This document shows, piece by piece, positions 26,094 through 35,076 of a DNA stretch of 64,000 nucleotides. Source of the stretch: Micromonospora sp. C31 (GTDB taxonomy: Bacteria > Actinomycetota > Actinomycetes > Mycobacteriales > Micromonosporaceae); contig NZ_JAGPXN010000006.1 in assembly GCF_018070575.1 (NCBI RefSeq), positions 124,001 through 188,000 on the forward strand, written 5' to 3'. The position numbers and the translations under genes were made by a program. Under the pieces are notes generated by a model, which was not told the DNA's origin, made no database searches, and worked only from the letters and a program-made list of their open reading frames with translations. Numbering within the stretch: the stretch's first letter is position 1; each line of letters opens with the position of its first letter.

Positions 26094-26777
26094 TCACCCG
26101 CCGGACAGCGCCTCGGGCTCCGGCTCCCGGGTCACCCGCCGGACCGTCCAGACCGTGAACAGCAGCAGCAGCACGTACGGCGGGTAGCCCAGCACCAGCC
26201 GCGCCACGCCGAGGGCCGTGTCCTGGTGGGCCAGGTAGAGCCCGGCCTGCACGCCCACCTTGGCCAGCCACACCACGCCCCAGAGCACGGTGAGCCCGGT
26301 GAAGGTCCGCACCAGGCGCGGGTCGTCGCGCCACTCCGAGCGGCCCTTGGCCACCAGCACCGACCAGATCCACCCCACCAGCGGCTGACGCAGGGCCGCC
26401 GAGACGAGCAGGGCCAGCCCGTAGCCGATGCCGTAGAGGATGCCGGGCAGGTAGAAGTCCCGCTCGTCGCCGGTACGCCAGGCGATCGCGGCGCCGACGG
26501 CGATGCCGAAGAGTCCGTTGACCGCGTGCCGCACCGGCCGGCGCTGCGCCAGTCGCAGACCGGCGATCACGAGCGCCACCGCCACCGAGGCGATCACGGC
26601 GGGCCGCAGCTCGCCGACGATGTTGGCCAGCACGAAGACGACCACCGGGATGCTGGACTCGACCAGCCCCCGCCAGCCGCCGAGCTGGTCGGCCATCTGC
26701 TCGGCGAGGGTGGGCAGCGGCTCCTCGCCCTGCGGGTCGCTCTCCGGCTGTGCCGCCCGGTGCTGTCCCGTCGTCAT
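26094..26777 (-). CDS. DUF3159 membrane protein
   Basis: The product has 227 residues and five to six hydrophobic helices. It begins with PTLAEQMADQLGGWRGLVESSIPVVVFV, the hallmark DUF3159 opening. The function is unknown. The family is conserved at this place beside the Trk genes (Rv2693c). I chose ATG at 26777 because GGAAGG lies 7-8 nt upstream. The upstream in-frame start adds MAAADGRRA only. The 3' end has a partial duplication (REPEPEAL / TEPEALPGG) so that a second frame stops 29 bp beyond the real stop. Confidence 0.85.
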   Translation of the reverse strand: MTTGQHRAAQPESDPQGEEPLPTLAEQMADQLGGWRGLVESSIPVVVFVLANIVGELRPAVIASVAVALVIAGLRLAQRRPVRHAVNGLFGIAVGAAIAWRTGDERDFYLPGILYGIGYGLALLVSAALRQPLVGWIWSVLVAKGRSEWRDDPRLVRTFTGLTVLWGVVWLAKVGVQAGLYLAHQDTALGVARLVLGYPPYVLLLLFTVWTVRRVTREPEPEALSGG

Positions 26778-26808
26778 CGCACGCCTTCCGTCCGCCGCGG
26801 CCACCGGG

Positions 26809-27189
26809 TCACTTCGGCGGTTCCAGCTCGTAGTACGGGTTGTAGATCACCTTGCGTTCGTCGCGCACGGCCACCCGCCCGCGCGCGGTCAGGTGCCGGC
26901 CGGGCTCGATCCCGGCGATGTGCCGCCGGCCCAGCCACACCAGGGTGACCACGTCACTGCCGTCGTAGAGGTCCGCCTCCAGCGTGGGCAGGTTGGTCCG
27001 CGGGGTGTAGACCACCGTGCGCAGCCGGCCGGCCACGGAGACCACCTGGCCCCGCGTGCACTGCCCGGCCGGGACACCGCCGTGCTCGGCGCTCTCCCGA
27101 CGCAGTTCCTGCGCCTCGATCTCCGCCTCGCTCGCGGTGAGCCGGCGCAGCATGCGGCGCAGCGAACCCCGGCCCTCGTCGGTCGACAT
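26809..27189 (-). CDS. OB-fold nucleic-acid-binding protein
   Basis: The product has 126 residues. A helical N-terminus (TASEAEIEAQELRRES) precedes a small OB fold with GQVVSVAGRLRTVVYTP, YDGSDVVTLVWLGRR and ARGRVAVRDERKVIYNPYYEL. The order of strands resembles tRNA-anticodon-type OB domains. The family is conserved in actinobacteria (Rv2694c) with no assigned role. It is on the same strand as the DUF3159 gene, 31 nt upstream of it, and is probably co-transcribed with it. Confidence 0.85.
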   Translation of the reverse strand: MSTDEGRGSLRRMLRRLTASEAEIEAQELRRESAEHGGVPAGQCTRGQVVSVAGRLRTVVYTPRTNLPTLEADLYDGSDVVTLVWLGRRHIAGIEPGRHLTARGRVAVRDERKVIYNPYYELEPPK

Positions 27190-27315
27190 GACCTCGGCGT
27201 CACCCTCTCCACGCTGGCCGACGCGACGCCGGCACCCGGGACGGCCCCGGCGGCGCCGGGACCGTCCCGCCAGCGTACGCCGACGGGGCCGGTCCCGGCT
27301 CGTCGTGCCGGACGG

Positions 27316-27984
27316 TCAGGCCTCGCGGGGCGCGGGTGCCGGGTTGCCGTCGGCCGGAGCCTGGTCGCCCGCCTGGTCGGTCACGTCGCGGGGCAGCCGC
27401 AGCGGCAGCGGCTCGCGGACCGGCTTGGCCTCCTGGCCCCGGTCGACCACGAGGCCGTCGAGGCATTCCCGGAGCGGACCGGCGGCGCCCGGGTCGGTGG
27501 CCACCTCGCCCTGGTAGACGCCGCGGACCATCCAGCGCGGCCCGTCGATGCCGACGAAGCGCAGGTCGGTCAGCCCGTCCGGGGTACGCACCCGGGCGCG
27601 CAGCTCGGTGCCGTACTCGCCCTGGACCTCCTGGGCCGCGGCGCCGTCGTTGAACAGCGACTGGCGGATCTCCTCGCGCACCTCGTCCCAGATGCCCTCG
27701 GAGCGCGGCGCGGCGAAGACGCCGAGCTGGAGCGCGTTCGGGCCGTGCACGAGCACGACCTGCTGGATCACGCCCTCCGGGTCGGCCTGCACCCGCACCT
27801 CGACGTCGCGCACCGCCGGGATGTGCAGGCTGCCCAGGTCGAGCCGCGGCACCCCCTCGGGCGCCTCCGAGGCGTCGTACGGGCCGCGGGCCGGGGCCGC
27901 CTCCTCGTGGGAGTCGAGGACCTCGGTCGTCCGCTCGTCACGGGTGTGCCGTGCGGCACTGTCCCGCTTCCGGGAGAAGATCAC
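27316..27984 (-). CDS. DUF3710 protein
   Basis: The product has 222 residues. An acidic, Arg-rich N-terminus is followed by the DUF3710 core (VPRLDLGSLHIPAV, QADPEGVIQQVVL, GIDGPRWMVRGV). No catalytic motif is known and the role is undefined. I chose GTG at 27984 because of a GGAGGG site ~7 nt upstream, with the protein starting MIFSRKRDS. The frame open further upstream is a shadow of dut. It lies 25 nt downstream of dut, so the two form an operon, the same order as Rv2697c-Rv2696c. Confidence 0.87.
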   Translation of the reverse strand: MIFSRKRDSAARHTRDERTTEVLDSHEEAAPARGPYDASEAPEGVPRLDLGSLHIPAVRDVEVRVQADPEGVIQQVVLVHGPNALQLGVFAAPRSEGIWDEVREEIRQSLFNDGAAAQEVQGEYGTELRARVRTPDGLTDLRFVGIDGPRWMVRGVYQGEVATDPGAAGPLRECLDGLVVDRGQEAKPVREPLPLRLPRDVTDQAGDQAPADGNPAPAPREA

Positions 27985-28009
27985 TGCGCCAACCCTCCGC
28001 TGTTCGCTC

Positions 28010-28600
28010 TCACCCTGCCACCTCTTCCGTCCGGCCGCCTGCCCGGTCCCGCTCTTCCCGTCGCGCGTCCGGCACGTCCGGCGTCCGCCGTGCGTCCGGT
28101 GGCTCCGGATTCGTCGTGCCCGGCCCGCCGCCCGTGGGGGACGACGCCAGGCCGGCGTGGCCGCCGGTGGAGCCGTGCCCGCCGCTGCCGCGCCGGGACG
28201 CGGGCAGCTCGGTCGCCGGCCGGAATTCCGCCCGCGCCACCCGCTGCACGACGAGCTGCGCGATGCGGTCGCCACGGGAGATCTTCGCCGATGTCTCCCG
28301 ATCATGGTTGATCAGGTTGACCAGGATCTCACCCCGGTAGCCGGCGTCGACCGTACCGGGCGCGTTGAGCACCGTCACGCCGAGTCTGGCCGCGAGCCCC
28401 GAACGGGGATGGACGAGGCCCACGTACCCCTCCGGCAACGCGATCGCCACGCCGGTCGGCACCAGGGCCCGGCCGCCGGGTGGCAGCTCGACGTCCGCCG
28501 CCGCCACCAGGTCTGCCCCGGCGTCGCCGGGATGGGCGTACGCCGGCAGCGGCAACTCCGGGTCGAGCTGCCGTACGGGCACGGGTACGACGTCGGTCAC
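28010..28600 (-). CDS. dut: dUTP diphosphatase
   Basis: The product has 196 residues. All five trimeric dUTPase motifs are present: [10 protein letters not shown] (22-31), PRSGLA (65-70), [14 protein letters not shown] (79-92, with catalytic Asp and uracil-gating Tyr), [10 protein letters not shown] (109-118) and [11 protein letters not shown] (137-147). It hydrolyses dUTP to dUMP, keeping uracil out of DNA and feeding dTMP synthesis. His replaces the usual Phe of motif 5, as in mycobacterial enzymes. About 45 residues rich in Pro, Gly and charge extend past motif 5, longer than the usual ~150-residue subunit. GTG at 28600 begins the protein directly before motif 1. Confidence 0.95.
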   Translation of the reverse strand: MTDVVPVPVRQLDPELPLPAYAHPGDAGADLVAAADVELPPGGRALVPTGVAIALPEGYVGLVHPRSGLAARLGVTVLNAPGTVDAGYRGEILVNLINHDRETSAKISRGDRIAQLVVQRVARAEFRPATELPASRRGSGGHGSTGGHAGLASSPTGGGPGTTNPEPPDARRTPDVPDARREERDRAGGRTEEVAG

Positions 28601-28669
28601 GGTTCCCTCTTCCGTCCGTCCTGCTGGGGTCCCTGCCATCCTGCCGGTTCCGTCGGGCTTTGTGCGCCG

Positions 28670-28675
28670 TACCCT
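28670..28675 (+). promoter_or_regulatory. -10 element for a probably leaderless DUF3093 transcript
   Basis: TACCCT ends 7 nt before the GTG at 28683. AGGA abuts the GTG too closely to be a ribosome site, so initiation on a leaderless message is likely. Confidence 0.4.
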
Positions 28676-28682
28676 GGCAGGA

Positions 28683-29189
28683 GTGAGCCTGTCACCGTCC
28701 TCGTCCTCCCCGGCGCCGGCCGCCGCTGGTCCCCCGCGGTACGCCGAGCGGCTCACTCTGCCCTGGTGGCTGTGGTTGGGCGGGCTGGGCGCGGCGGCGC
28801 TGCTCGCCCTGGAGGTCTGGATGGGCGCGCCCGGCGTCCGCGCCTGGCTGCCGTTCGTGGTGCTGCTGCCGGCGACCTTCGCCGGCCTGGTCTGGCTCGG
28901 CCGGATCAGGATCGCGGTACGCGACGGCGAACTGCGGGTGGACGACGCCCGGCTGCCGGCCCGGTTCGTCGCCGACGTCGTCCCGTTGGACGCCGCCGGC
29001 CGGCGTGAGGTGCTCGGCGTCGGCGCCGACCCGCTGGCGTTCGTGGTGCAGCGGCCGTGGATCCCCGGTGCCGTCCAGGTGGTCCTCGACGACCCGGCCG
29101 ACCCCACCCCGTTCTGGGTGGTCAGCACCCGGCGCCCGGTTGAGCTGGCCGAGTCGCTCCTCGCCGCCCGCGACGCCGCCCGCCCCTGA
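28683..29189 (+). CDS. DUF3093 membrane protein
   Basis: The product has 168 residues. A Ser/Pro/Ala-rich N-terminus is followed by two helices ([19 protein letters not shown] and [18 protein letters not shown]), then a beta-rich domain with [17 protein letters not shown] and [10 protein letters not shown]. The last block is diagnostic for DUF3093. The function is unknown. It is divergent from dut, as in Rv2697c/Rv2698. Confidence 0.85.
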   Translation: MSLSPSSSSPAPAAAGPPRYAERLTLPWWLWLGGLGAAALLALEVWMGAPGVRAWLPFVVLLPATFAGLVWLGRIRIAVRDGELRVDDARLPARFVADVVPLDAAGRREVLGVGADPLAFVVQRPWIPGAVQVVLDDPADPTPFWVVSTRRPVELAESLLAARDAARP

Positions 29190-29238
29190 ACCCGCCGCGA
29201 CGCCTCGGTGGTCCCGGCTCCCGGACCCGCTTCGGGGG

Positions 29239-30120
29239 TCAGTCGGCGCCGGGGAGGGCCGGCGGGGTGCCCGGCAGGGCCTTGGACCGGCGACGCAGGT
29301 CGCTGCGGAGCTGGTCCGCCATCGTCCGGGTGGCCCGGCGGTTGAGGTAGCTGGCAACGGCCGCCCCGGTGAGGAAGGGGCCGAGGGTGGTCAGGTTGCG
29401 GCCGAAGCGCTTGAGCAGGGTGTCGCGCAACTCCTTGCGCGCGGCGGTGCCCAGCACGGCGCCCACCCCGACACCGGGCATCATCGGGTTGATCCCCCGC
29501 TGCCCGGCCCAGGACTGCACCAGCGCGACCGCCCGCTGGGTGCCGCCGGTCGGTACCGGCGCCCCGTAGACCTCGTGCAGCTCGCCGATCAGCTTCAGCT
29601 CCACGGCCACCACGGCAACCGTCTCGGCGGCCAGCAGGACCGGCGCGGAGAGCAGGGTCGGGGCGACCGCCCACTCGACCGCCGCCACTCCGCCGCCGGC
29701 GGCGCCGATCCCGGCGGTCGTCCGCGCGGCGTTGCGCACCAGCCGCTCGGCCAGCTCCTCGCCGTCCAGGCCGTCGAAGTGCTGGCGCAGGGTGGCCAGG
29801 TCGCGTACGGGCACGTGGGGGGCGACCTCGGCGACCGTGTCGACCATCCAGCGCACCGCGCTCCTCGGCTTGAACAGGTCGGTCAGCCCACGCGCGCGCG
29901 CCTGCCCGACGAGTCGGCCGAGCAGCTGCCGCCGACGGGCCGGCTCGACGTCGTCGGCGGTCAGCGCCGCGACGGTGGCGCCCAGCTCGTCCGCGCCGGG
30001 CGCGGACGGGACGTCGCCGCGGCCACCACCGGCGGGCACGACCTCGGCGCGGTCGCCCCCCACGCCGGCACGGGGCGGGTCGGTGCCCCGCGTGCCGCCG
30101 GACTCACTCCGCTCGCTCAT
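29239..30120 (-). CDS. Hypothetical protein with glycine-rich hydrophobic core
   Basis: The product has 293 residues. A low-complexity N-terminus (~50 residues, opening [13 protein letters not shown]) precedes a helical region ([13 protein letters not shown]). The Gly/Ala-rich hydrophobic core ([17 protein letters not shown] ... [17 protein letters not shown]) may associate with membranes. The C-terminus is basic. I do not recognise a named family. ATG at 30120 has GGGAGGT 7-8 nt upstream. The opening codons (ATGAGCGAGCGGAGTGAGTC) resemble the start of the 59-bp repeat near 7092, so a repeat-derived start is possible here too. Confidence 0.65.
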   Translation of the reverse strand: MSERSESGGTRGTDPPRAGVGGDRAEVVPAGGGRGDVPSAPGADELGATVAALTADDVEPARRRQLLGRLVGQARARGLTDLFKPRSAVRWMVDTVAEVAPHVPVRDLATLRQHFDGLDGEELAERLVRNAARTTAGIGAAGGGVAAVEWAVAPTLLSAPVLLAAETVAVVAVELKLIGELHEVYGAPVPTGGTQRAVALVQSWAGQRGINPMMPGVGVGAVLGTAARKELRDTLLKRFGRNLTTLGPFLTGAAVASYLNRRATRTMADQLRSDLRRRSKALPGTPPALPGAD

Positions 30121-30258
30121 GCCCGACCTCCCGAATGGACCGGCGTCGTCCTGACGGTCACCCGTCAACGAGTCAAGCAGGTCCGCGGGAGTACCGCACG
30201 GCGACTCGATCAGCGGCGGCCCCGGCGAGGGAGCCGCCGCTGGTGCGGACGCACGATG

Positions 30259-30555
30259 TCAGACACACTCGCGGCAGATGAGCTCACCGTTGCGTTCCAC
30301 CGCCAACTGACTGCGGTGGTGCACGAGGAAGCAGCGGGCGCACCGGAACTCGTCCTGCTGCATCGGCAGCACCTTGACCGTGAGTTCCTCGTCGGCCAGG
30401 TCGGCGCCGGGCAGCTCGAAGCTCTCGGCCACCTCGGCCTCGTCGACGTCGACGGCGCCCGACTGTGAGTCGACGCGTCGGGCCTTGAGCTCTTCCAGGC
30501 TGTCCTCGCCGAGGTCGACCTCGTCGCGACGCGGGGCGTCGTAGTCGGTGGCCAT
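30259..30555 (-). CDS. DUF4193 zinc-ribbon-like protein
   Basis: The product has 98 residues. An acidic N-terminal half (DEVDLGEDSLEELKARR) is followed by a compact C-terminal Cys4 site made of CARC (in DEFRCARCFLVHH) and CREC at the extreme end, probably binding zinc. The family is conserved beside cei and dut in actinobacteria (Rv2699c). The acidic tail plus zinc knuckle suggests protein or RNA-polymerase contacts, but this is unproved. ATG at 30555 follows GGGAGAG. A good promoter lies just upstream. Confidence 0.87.
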   Translation of the reverse strand: MATDYDAPRRDEVDLGEDSLEELKARRVDSQSGAVDVDEAEVAESFELPGADLADEELTVKVLPMQQDEFRCARCFLVHHRSQLAVERNGELICRECV

Positions 30556-30569
30556 CGGTCTCACTCTCC

Positions 30570-30598
30570 CATATCGATGTTGTCGCTTCCGGTTGCAA
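30570..30598 (-). promoter_or_regulatory. Promoter of the DUF4193 gene
   Basis: On the minus strand TTGCAA (30598-30593) and GATATG (30575-30570) are separated by exactly 17 bp, ending 15 bp before the ATG. The leader would be very short yet still includes the ribosome site only if transcription starts close to the -10. Confidence 0.45.
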
Positions 30599-30972
30599 CG
30601 CCGGACGACGCTGTTTCGGTTCCGCTGGCCGGCCACCACTTGTGTCGGTCACCCGACCCGAAGACAGCACGGACGGAGGCATCCCAAGGAACACCCGGCG
30701 AGCGCGGAACATACCCCCCCGTTGGGCGAGGCATGTATACCGCCCTCGTGGCTGAGATGTACGCCCCCGCACGCGAAGTTGTTCCCAATGTGACTCAGGC
30801 GACACGAAGATAGGGGTAGTACTACCCGGTTCCCGGATGGCGCGCCGGCATGTCCGGCTGTTTCCACGCGACGGCCGGACACCCGTTAACCTCAGCGGCG
30901 TACTCCGGCGGCCGGCGGGGCGGCCCGACCGCCGACGGCCGCCACCACTACGTCTGTCCGGGGAGCGCCCTG
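30599..30972. other. Divergent intergenic region between DUF4193 and LytR_C genes
   Basis: About 370 bp without a convincing gene and with lower GC than its surroundings. It holds a perfect 14-bp palindrome GGGTAGTACTACCC at 30814-30827 and several AT-containing stretches (near 30733 and 30780) that could be promoter elements for the gene at 30973. No RNA gene was recognised. Confidence 0.6.
30814..30827. promoter_or_regulatory. Perfect 14-bp palindrome, possible operator
   Basis: GGGTAGTACTACCC lies 146 bp before the LytR_C gene start in a divergent region. A dimeric regulator could bind it. No known box was matched. Confidence 0.35.
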
Positions 30973-31500
30973 ATGAGCTTTGCGCGAGTGCGAGCACTCG
31001 TTGTCGTCGGTCTACTGGCGGTGCTGGCCCTGGTCTTCGTGGTCGTGGCCCTGGTCCGCGACACACAGAGCGGGGCGGGCGTCGCCGCGGGCTGCCCCGA
31101 GGGGTGGCCACTGGCGGACACCGCACTACCTGAGCGCAGGGACGTCAAGATCAACGTTCTCAACGGCAGCGGACAGCCGGGCCTCGCCCGCGAGATCGGC
31201 GACGAGTTCCGCAACCGGCAGTTCCAGGTCAAGAAGATCGGCGAGGAGAAGAAGAAGATCGACGACATCGCGGTGTTGCGGTACGGCCCGAAGGCCGTGG
31301 GCTCGGCGCACGTACTGCGAGCCTACTTCCTCGACGACGCCAACACGGTGTACGACGCGAAGCGCACGGACGACACGGTCGACGTGGTGCTGGGCGGGTC
31401 CTTCCAGCAGCTCGCGACCACCACCGAGGTCAACCAGTCCCTCGGCGACCTGGGCGCGCCGGTGGCGCCACCCGGCTCCTGCCCGGCACCGAAGGAGTGA
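30973..31500 (+). CDS. LytR C-terminal-domain envelope protein (Cei-like)
   Basis: The product has 175 residues. A short basic start, one membrane helix (~8-29, VVVGLLAVLALVFVVVALV) and an extracytoplasmic LytR_C domain with VKINVLNGSGQPGLAREIGDE and a following alpha/beta core are visible. The tail is Pro-rich. The gene is positioned as Rv2700 (Cei, cell-envelope integrity) between DUF4193 and suhB, so an envelope-stability role is the best inference. ATG at 30973 is preceded by GGGGAG. The frame upstream is not conserved. Confidence 0.83.
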   Translation: MSFARVRALVVVGLLAVLALVFVVVALVRDTQSGAGVAAGCPEGWPLADTALPERRDVKINVLNGSGQPGLAREIGDEFRNRQFQVKKIGEEKKKIDDIAVLRYGPKAVGSAHVLRAYFLDDANTVYDAKRTDDTVDVVLGGSFQQLATTTEVNQSLGDLGAPVAPPGSCPAPKE

Positions 31501-31612
31501 CCGGCACCGCGGCACGCCGGCCGGACCGGGCGCCGCGGTGGGAGCTCTCCCGGAGGCCGCGTGGGGGCGCCTCGGCGTCGCCGCCGGCGGGGCCCGACCG
31601 CCGTCCGGCCGG

Positions 31613-32431
31613 TCAGGGCCCCCCGGACGCGTCGAGGTCGGCGAGGCGGGCGTGCAACGGCTCGAACAGCGCCGGCGGGGCGGCGACCACCATGTCCGGT
31701 CCGGCCGGCACCCCGCGCAGCCCGTCGACCCGCAGGCCGGCCTCACGGGCCACCAGGCCGCCCGCCGCGAGGTCCCAGGCCGCGAGCCCCTTCTCGTAGT
31801 ACGCGTCCACCCGGCCCTCCGCGGCGTAGCAGAGGTCGATCGCGGCGGCACCGAGCCGCCGGATGTCCCGCACGTGCGGGATCAGGTCGACCACCACGCG
31901 GGCCTGGTGCGCCCGGCGTCGCGGGTCGTACCCGAAGCCGGTGGCCACCAGCGCCTGGCCGAGGTCCGTCTCGGTGGAGCAGCGCAGCCGCTCACCGCCG
32001 CGCCAGGCGCCGCCGCCCGCGGTGGCCGTCCACTCGTCGCCCGTGCTGATGTTGCGCACCACCCCGGCGACCACGGTGCCGTCCACCTCGGCGGCCAGCG
32101 AGACCGCGGAGTGCGGCAGGCCGTACAGGTAGTTCACGGTGCCGTCGATCGGGTCGACGATCCAGCGGACCCCGCTGCCGGGCCCGCCCGCCGCGTCCCC
32201 GCCGTACTCCTCGCCGAGCACCGAGTCGTCGGGACGGAGGGCCGCCAGCGCATCGAGGACCTGCCGCTCGACCGCCCGGTCGGCGGCGGTGACCACATCG
32301 GTGACGGTGCTCTTGGTCGCGGCCACCGAGACCCCTTCGGCACGCATCCGGTGGGCGGTCTCCGCCGCGTTCCGGGCCACCTCGATCGCGATCTTGAGCA
32401 GCTCCTGTGGCGTCGGCGCCGGACTGGTCAT
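31613..32431 (-). CDS. suhB: Inositol monophosphatase family protein (SuhB-like)
   Basis: The product has 272 residues. Metal-site motifs are GEEYGGD, WIVDPIDGTVNYLYG and WDLAAGGLVAREAG, in the order of Li+-sensitive inositol monophosphatases. It should dephosphorylate inositol phosphate or related sugar phosphates for phosphatidylinositol and envelope lipid synthesis. SuhB-type non-catalytic roles are known in other bacteria. ATG at 32431 has GAGGGG upstream. The Arg-rich upstream extension is not conserved. In mycobacteria ppgK lies between suhB and sigA, but no polyphosphate glucokinase is present here. Confidence 0.9.
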   Translation of the reverse strand: MTSPAPTPQELLKIAIEVARNAAETAHRMRAEGVSVAATKSTVTDVVTAADRAVERQVLDALAALRPDDSVLGEEYGGDAAGGPGSGVRWIVDPIDGTVNYLYGLPHSAVSLAAEVDGTVVAGVVRNISTGDEWTATAGGGAWRGGERLRCSTETDLGQALVATGFGYDPRRRAHQARVVVDLIPHVRDIRRLGAAAIDLCYAAEGRVDAYYEKGLAAWDLAAGGLVAREAGLRVDGLRGVPAGPDMVVAAPPALFEPLHARLADLDASGGP

Positions 32432-32887
32432 GGGTCGCCCCTCTGTGCGGGTGGGTGCGGGTGACGGGTGGGTACCGGCACGACCCCACCGGCGTCGTCG
32501 ACGTCTCTCCGCGGCGTCGTGCCCACGCCTCATCATCGCCTACCCGTACCGGGCGGGCTCGCGGAGCCCGGGTGACCGCGAAGAGCGGACGTCAGCGGGC
32601 GCATCGCCGGCTGCCGCGACCCGGCGGTCCGGGCTCGGCACGCAGGGTACGATCGCCATAAAATCCACATCTGTGCCGAATCGGCGGCCCCCGTCGTCGG
32701 TACGCCGTGCGCCGCAGGATGATCGCGGCGGACGGCGTTACAATTCACCCTGCCCACGCGCCACGGACCGCCAGCGACCGGCCGGCCCGGGACACGGGGG
32801 TCCCTCAACGACATCGCCCGGCACCGCTCCTCGCGTTCGTGCCGGACGACCCGGCCGTGCCCGCTCTTCGCCTCCGGAAGGTCATTC
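32432..32887. other. Divergent regulatory region of suhB and sigA
   Basis: 456 bp without a gene. For sigA, TACAAT at 32739-32744 and TACGAT at 32648-32653 are good -10 candidates, giving leaders of roughly 135 and 230 nt. An AT-rich CATAAAATCC follows the second. -35 elements are not clear. A long leader before the principal sigma gene suggests post-transcriptional control, but I see no named RNA motif. Confidence 0.5.
32739..32744 (+). promoter_or_regulatory. Candidate -10 of the sigA promoter
   Basis: TACAAT is the best -10 match in the sigA upstream region, about 143 bp before the GTG. No clear -35 lies at 17 bp. Confidence 0.4.
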
Positions 32888-34498
<1,611 letters not shown>

Positions 34499-34527
34499 TC
34501 GCGATCGTCAACCGTTCGTGTCGTTTT

Positions 34528-34559
34528 GATCACCTGACGTGCAACGTCGGAAGGTGATC
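34528..34559 (+). terminator. Stem-loop 30 nt after the sigA stop
   Basis: GATCACCT-GACGT-gca-ACGTC-gga-AGGTGATC folds into a 13-bp stem with a 3-nt bulge and 3-nt loop. It has no T tract. It may end or process the sigA message or protect its 3' end. Confidence 0.5.
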
Positions 34560-34742
34560 GTCCGGTTGCACGAATGTGATCGTTGACGTGGCACCCTTGG
34601 TGCACGGCACACTGTCCCTGCCATGTGTGACCTCGGTCCCCCGCGGGCACACAGGGAAGGCAGCGCCGGGACAGGGTGTTGCACGATAGGTGAGCAACGA
34701 CCGAAGAGATTGTTCATCGGTGACGACCAGAGGAGGAAGGCG

Positions 34743-34976
34743 ATGACCCCGACCCTCACGCCGCCGCCCGAGACGGTGGCCCCCCCAGCCGCCGATGAAC
34801 GGTGCGACCGCTGCAATGCTGCCGGCAAGCTCCGGATCACTCTGGCGGGTGGGAGCGAGTTGGTGTTCTGTGGGCACCACGCGAACAAGTACGCGGAGGA
34901 TCTCGTGAAGATCACCGTACGATTCGCGACGGACCCGGAGTTCAGCTGGCGTGGCGCCGATCTGATGGCGAACTGA
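34743..34976 (+). CDS. Small zinc-ribbon-like DUF7455 protein
   Basis: The product has 77 residues. After a Pro/Thr-rich N-terminus come ERCDRCNAAGKLRI and LVFCGHHANKY, a CxxC plus CxxH set that probably binds zinc. The C-terminal helix contains EDLVKITVRFATDP. The function is unknown, but the gene is conserved next to sigA in actinobacteria (Rv2708c). ATG at 34743 is preceded by a strong GAGGAGGAAGG site. A TTGACG at 34583 could be its -35, but the -10 is unclear. A strong intrinsic terminator follows. Confidence 0.87.
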   Translation: MTPTLTPPPETVAPPAADERCDRCNAAGKLRITLAGGSELVFCGHHANKYAEDLVKITVRFATDPEFSWRGADLMAN

Positions 34977-35000
34977 GAGATTCCGCAGGACTTACGACAT

Positions 35001-35039
35001 AGCCGGTCGGAGGCCCCCGAGGGGGGCCTCCGACCGGCT
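35001..35039 (+). terminator. Strong intrinsic terminator
   Basis: An 18-bp perfect stem (35001-35018 with 35022-35039) with a 3-nt loop is followed by TTTCT. It ends the DUF7455 transcript and lies before the convergent helicase gene. Confidence 0.9.
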
Positions 35040-35076
35040 TTCTGCGTCCCCCCGCACCGATGCGAGGATGCGACCG

